Assembly: GCF_004403945.1 (NCBI RefSeq)
Contig: NZ_SOHM01000003.1
Coordinates: 1 to 64,000, forward strand
Direction of reading: 5' to 3'
DNA: 64,000 nucleotides
Source of the DNA: Cryobacterium lactosi
GTDB taxonomy: Bacteria > Actinomycetota > Actinomycetes > Actinomycetales > Microbacteriaceae
Part shown: piece by piece, positions 61,862-64,000 of the stretch
Numbering within the stretch: the stretch's first letter is position 1
Layout of the letters: each line of letters opens with the position of its first letter
Notes under the pieces: model-generated
Told to the model about the DNA's origin: nothing
The model's database searches: none
The model's input: the letters and a program-made list of their open reading frames with translations, nothing else
Program-made: the position numbers and the translations under genes

Positions 61862-62358
61862 GACGCCGCGCGATCGTCCTGAGCATCCTCTCGTCGTCGG
61901 CCGTGCTGGCCGCCGGATGGCAGGTGGGTGTGGTGACCCACCCGCAGTCGGTGTCCCAATCGTTGGATGCCGCGGCGCCGGCTACCGGGTCCACCTCCGG
62001 CTCGACCACCGGTGGGGCCACCGCGGCGACGCCGACCCCGTCCAGTGCCGCCGCCGCGACCCCGCAGCAGGCGGCCGGTGCCTCGGGCACCTTCACCGGC
62101 GCCGCCGCCCAGACCCGGTTCGGCGCCGTGCAGGTGCAGATCACCGTCGCCGACGGCACCATCACCGACGTCGCCGCGTTGCAACTCACCGACCACGACC
62201 AGAGGTCGGTGCAGATCAGCAACCGCGCCGCACCGGTGTTGCGGCAGGAGGTGCTGACCGCCCAGTCGGCGAACGTGCAGAACGTCTCCGGGGCCACCTA
62301 CACCAGCGACGGCTACCTCACCTCGCTGCAGTCCGCCCTCGACCAGGCCGGGCTCTGA
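61858..62358 (+). CDS. Exported FMN-binding domain protein
   Basis: 166 residues. N-terminal membrane/signal segment (5-22), a Thr/Ser/Ala-rich linker (about 38-75), then an FMN-binding domain. SGAT at 144-147 (followed by YTSDGY) is the covalent flavinylation motif, with Thr147 as the expected FMN acceptor. ApbE, the enzyme that attaches FMN, is encoded next. Likely role: extracytoplasmic electron carrier receiving electrons from the upstream ferric-reductase-like protein. Confidence 0.9.
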   Translation: MRRRAIVLSILSSSAVLAAGWQVGVVTHPQSVSQSLDAAAPATGSTSGSTTGGATAATPTPSSAAAATPQQAAGASGTFTGAAAQTRFGAVQVQITVADGTITDVAALQLTDHDQRSVQISNRAAPVLRQEVLTAQSANVQNVSGATYTSDGYLTSLQSALDQAGL

Positions 62359-62359
62359 G

Positions 62360-63124
62360 ATGACCGTGCACGTGTTCGACACCATGGGCACCACCGTCAG
62401 CCTCCGCTTCGCCGGCGCTCTGCCCGGCGCCGCGGTGCTGCACGCCGTCGAGGCCGGTTTCGACGACTACGACCGCCGGTTCAGCCTGTACCGGCCCGAT
62501 TCGGAACTCTCCCGCGTCGCGCGCGGCGACCTGGCACTGCGCCACGCCTCCGCCGAGCTGCGGGAGCGCTACGCCGACGCGTTGGAGTGGCGCAGCCGCA
62601 CCGCCGGGGCCTTCACCCCGCACCGCCCCGACGGGGTCATCGACCTCAACGGCATCGTCAAGGCCAGCGCCATGGCGGCCGCGGCCGATCTGCTCGACAC
62701 AGCCGGCGAAGCCGACTGGCTGCTCAACGTGGGCGGCGACATCCTGGGCCGCGGCACGCTCGCCGGGGCCCCATGGTCGATCGGCATCGCCGACCCCGCC
62801 GACCGGGCGGGGCTGCTCGCCACGCTGACGCTTGACGGCGACCGGTGCGCCCTCGCGACCTCAGGCACCGCCGAACGCGGCGAGCACATCTGGCGACGCG
62901 GCCCGCAGCCCGCCGGCGGGGCATCCGTCTACCGGCAGGTCACCGTGCGCGCCACCGACATCATCACGGCCGACGTCCTCGCCACCGCGATTCTCGCCGG
63001 CGGCCGCGAGCAACTCGACGACGCGACAGCCCGCTTCGCCATCGACGTGCTGACGGTGGCCGCCGACGGCGCCCTGACGGCGACCCCGCGCCTGCAACAC
63101 GCGCGCGGGCTCTCGCCGGCATGA
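62360..63124 (+). CDS. apbE: FAD:protein FMN transferase
   Basis: Transfers FMN from FAD to a Thr/Ser in target proteins; 254 residues. ApbE segments DTMGTTVSL, YDRRFSLYRPDSELSR, DLNGIVKASA (the usual G-x-K segment) and NVGGDILGRG are present. No lipoprotein signal is seen, so it may act before export or be anchored otherwise. The start follows the target gene's stop by one base, which makes the target assignment strong. Confidence 0.92.
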   Translation: MTVHVFDTMGTTVSLRFAGALPGAAVLHAVEAGFDDYDRRFSLYRPDSELSRVARGDLALRHASAELRERYADALEWRSRTAGAFTPHRPDGVIDLNGIVKASAMAAAADLLDTAGEADWLLNVGGDILGRGTLAGAPWSIGIADPADRAGLLATLTLDGDRCALATSGTAERGEHIWRRGPQPAGGASVYRQVTVRATDIITADVLATAILAGGREQLDDATARFAIDVLTVAADGALTATPRLQHARGLSPA

Positions 63125-63156
63125 CCGACCCGGGCCGGGTGCACGACACCGATCCC

Positions 63157-63162
63157 TATACT
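63157..63162 (+). promoter_or_regulatory. -10 box of a leaderless promoter for the response regulator
   Basis: TATACT, 6 nt before the ATG at 63169. Confidence 0.6.
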
Positions 63163-63168
63163 TCGAAC

Positions 63169-63837
63169 ATGGCCGATCGTCCGAGAGTGCTGCTTGTCGA
63201 AGACGATGCGCGCCTGGTGCAGATGCTCGACCAGCTGCTGCAGAACGAAGGCTACGACACCGTGATCGCCCGCGACGGCCAGCGTGCCCTGCACGAAGGG
63301 CTCACCCAGCCGTTCGACGTGATCGTGCTCGACCGGGGTCTGCCGGTGATGGAGGGCCTCGACGTGCTCACCCGGCTGCGCGGCCGCGGCATCCTCACGC
63401 CGGCCCTGGTGCTCTCGGCGCTCGGCAACCCGGCCGACCGGGTGGAGGGGCTGGACCGCGGCGCGGAGGACTACCTGGCCAAACCCTTCGACATCGACGA
63501 ACTGCTCGCCCGCATCCGGGCGCTGCTGCGCCGGCACACCAGCACCGTGCCGGTCCTGGGGGTTCCTGGCGGATCCCTGGACACCGAGAGCCGCACCGTC
63601 ACCACGACCGCCGGTGCCGTCGTGACCCTCTCTGACCGCGAGGCCCACCTGCTCGAACGCCTGGCCCGTCGCCCTCAGCAGGTCTTCGAACGCTCCGACC
63701 TCCTCGCCAACGTGTTCCCCGACGCCGACGACGTGGGAGTGGTCGACACCTACGTGCACTACCTGCGCAAGAAGCTCGGCCGTGCAGCCATCCACACGGT
63801 ACGGGGCATCGGCTACCGGCTGGGGACCCTCTCGTGA
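63169..63837 (+). CDS. OmpR-family response regulator
   Basis: 222 residues. Receiver domain 5-118 with acidic pocket ED (11-12), phosphoacceptor Asp55 and Lys105; winged-helix DNA-binding domain about 130-220 ending in HTVRGIGYRLG. The ATG at 63169 fits the leaderless promoter; an ATG at 63121 overlapping the apbE stop would add 16 residues and is possible if read from the upstream operon. The histidine kinase gene overlaps its stop. Confidence 0.92.
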   Translation: MADRPRVLLVEDDARLVQMLDQLLQNEGYDTVIARDGQRALHEGLTQPFDVIVLDRGLPVMEGLDVLTRLRGRGILTPALVLSALGNPADRVEGLDRGAEDYLAKPFDIDELLARIRALLRRHTSTVPVLGVPGGSLDTESRTVTTTAGAVVTLSDREAHLLERLARRPQQVFERSDLLANVFPDADDVGVVDTYVHYLRKKLGRAAIHTVRGIGYRLGTLS

Positions 63838-64000
63838 CCGGCGCCCCCGGCCGCAGGCCCGACCGCACATCCGGCCCGCCCGGCCGCAGCGACGACCTGC
63901 GCGGCGCTTCGCTCCGGCTGACCCTGCAGTTCACGGCGCTGATGCTCGTGGTGCTCGTCCTTGTAGGCGGCGTGGTCTTCGTCATCGTGCAGGCGAGCGT
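63834..64000 (+). CDS. Sensor histidine kinase, N-terminal fragment (runs off the window)
   Basis: Only about 55 residues are visible: a Pro/Arg-rich cytoplasmic start and then a membrane helix (LMLVVLVLVGGVVFVIV). The GTG overlaps the response-regulator stop by 4 nt. Assignment as the cognate kinase rests on this position and the helix. Confidence 0.7.
   Translation, partial: MTGAPGRRPDRTSGPPGRSDDLRGASLRLTLQFTALMLVVLVLVGGVVFVIVQAS

Overview
The window reads as a stretch of chromosome from a high-GC actinobacterium, most likely a member of the Microbacteriaceae (Cryobacterium/Leifsonia-like). This rests on dense G/C-ending codons, frequent GTG/TTG starts, many ATGA/GTGA start-stop overlaps, and leaderless promoters with a TANNNT box 6-7 nt before the start codon. 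The genus is an inference. I see no rRNA, tRNA, insertion sequence, prophage or CRISPR array.

Positions 1-19320 are a hexuronate/glycoside catabolic island under one LacI-type repressor (10840). A GH3 glycosidase diverges from a sugar isomerase/epimerase and two Gfo/Idh/MocA oxidoreductases. A peptide-type ABC importer follows (5485-10743), then the repressor, a UxaC-type uronate isomerase, a fructuronate reductase, a GPH-family symporter, a ManD-type mannonate dehydratase and a gluconokinase-mutarotase fusion. Seven copies of a CAACCGGTTG-type operator lie in front of these units, and several embed a -35 element. The island makes 2-keto-3-deoxygluconate (KDG) but has no KDG kinase or KDPG aldolase.

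Those lower steps are in a second hexuronate operon at 31797-38863, next to a divergent IclR regulator: mutarotase-UxaB fusion, UxaC, UxaA, KDG kinase, KDPG aldolase. Between the two lie a sigma-70 region 4 mini-protein, a zinc alcohol dehydrogenase, an amino-acid export block (AzlD, AzlC, Lrp, LysE), a complete N-acetylglucosamine PTS locus with separate IIA, IIB and IIC proteins, pdxH bracketed by two palindromic repeats, a divergent sodA/soxR pair with a textbook SoxR box, and an L36 paralogue too short for standard gene callers.

Positions 38980-46458 carry a GGDEF-EAL protein, an SDR, a TetR/MFS pair, a PLDc_N-SHOCT membrane protein and a TPR-GGDEF protein. Positions 46551-50086 hold araA, araD and a LacI-type regulator with its own operators; araB is absent. 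From 50192 to the end are an ABC-2 exporter, glutathione peroxidase, a PoxB-like enzyme, an AI-2E family protein, a flavoprotein disulfide reductase, PPK2, small conserved proteins, a YidC-like insertase, and an operon for an extracellular flavin module (ferric-reductase-like protein, FMN-binding lipidless exported protein, ApbE) followed by a two-component system whose kinase runs off the end.

The most unusual points are the two independent mutarotase fusions inside hexuronate operons, one with a relic internal start site; the repeat pair that appears to have replaced the C-terminus of pdxH; a second family of intergenic palindromes; and the operator/-35 architecture of the LacI regulon.
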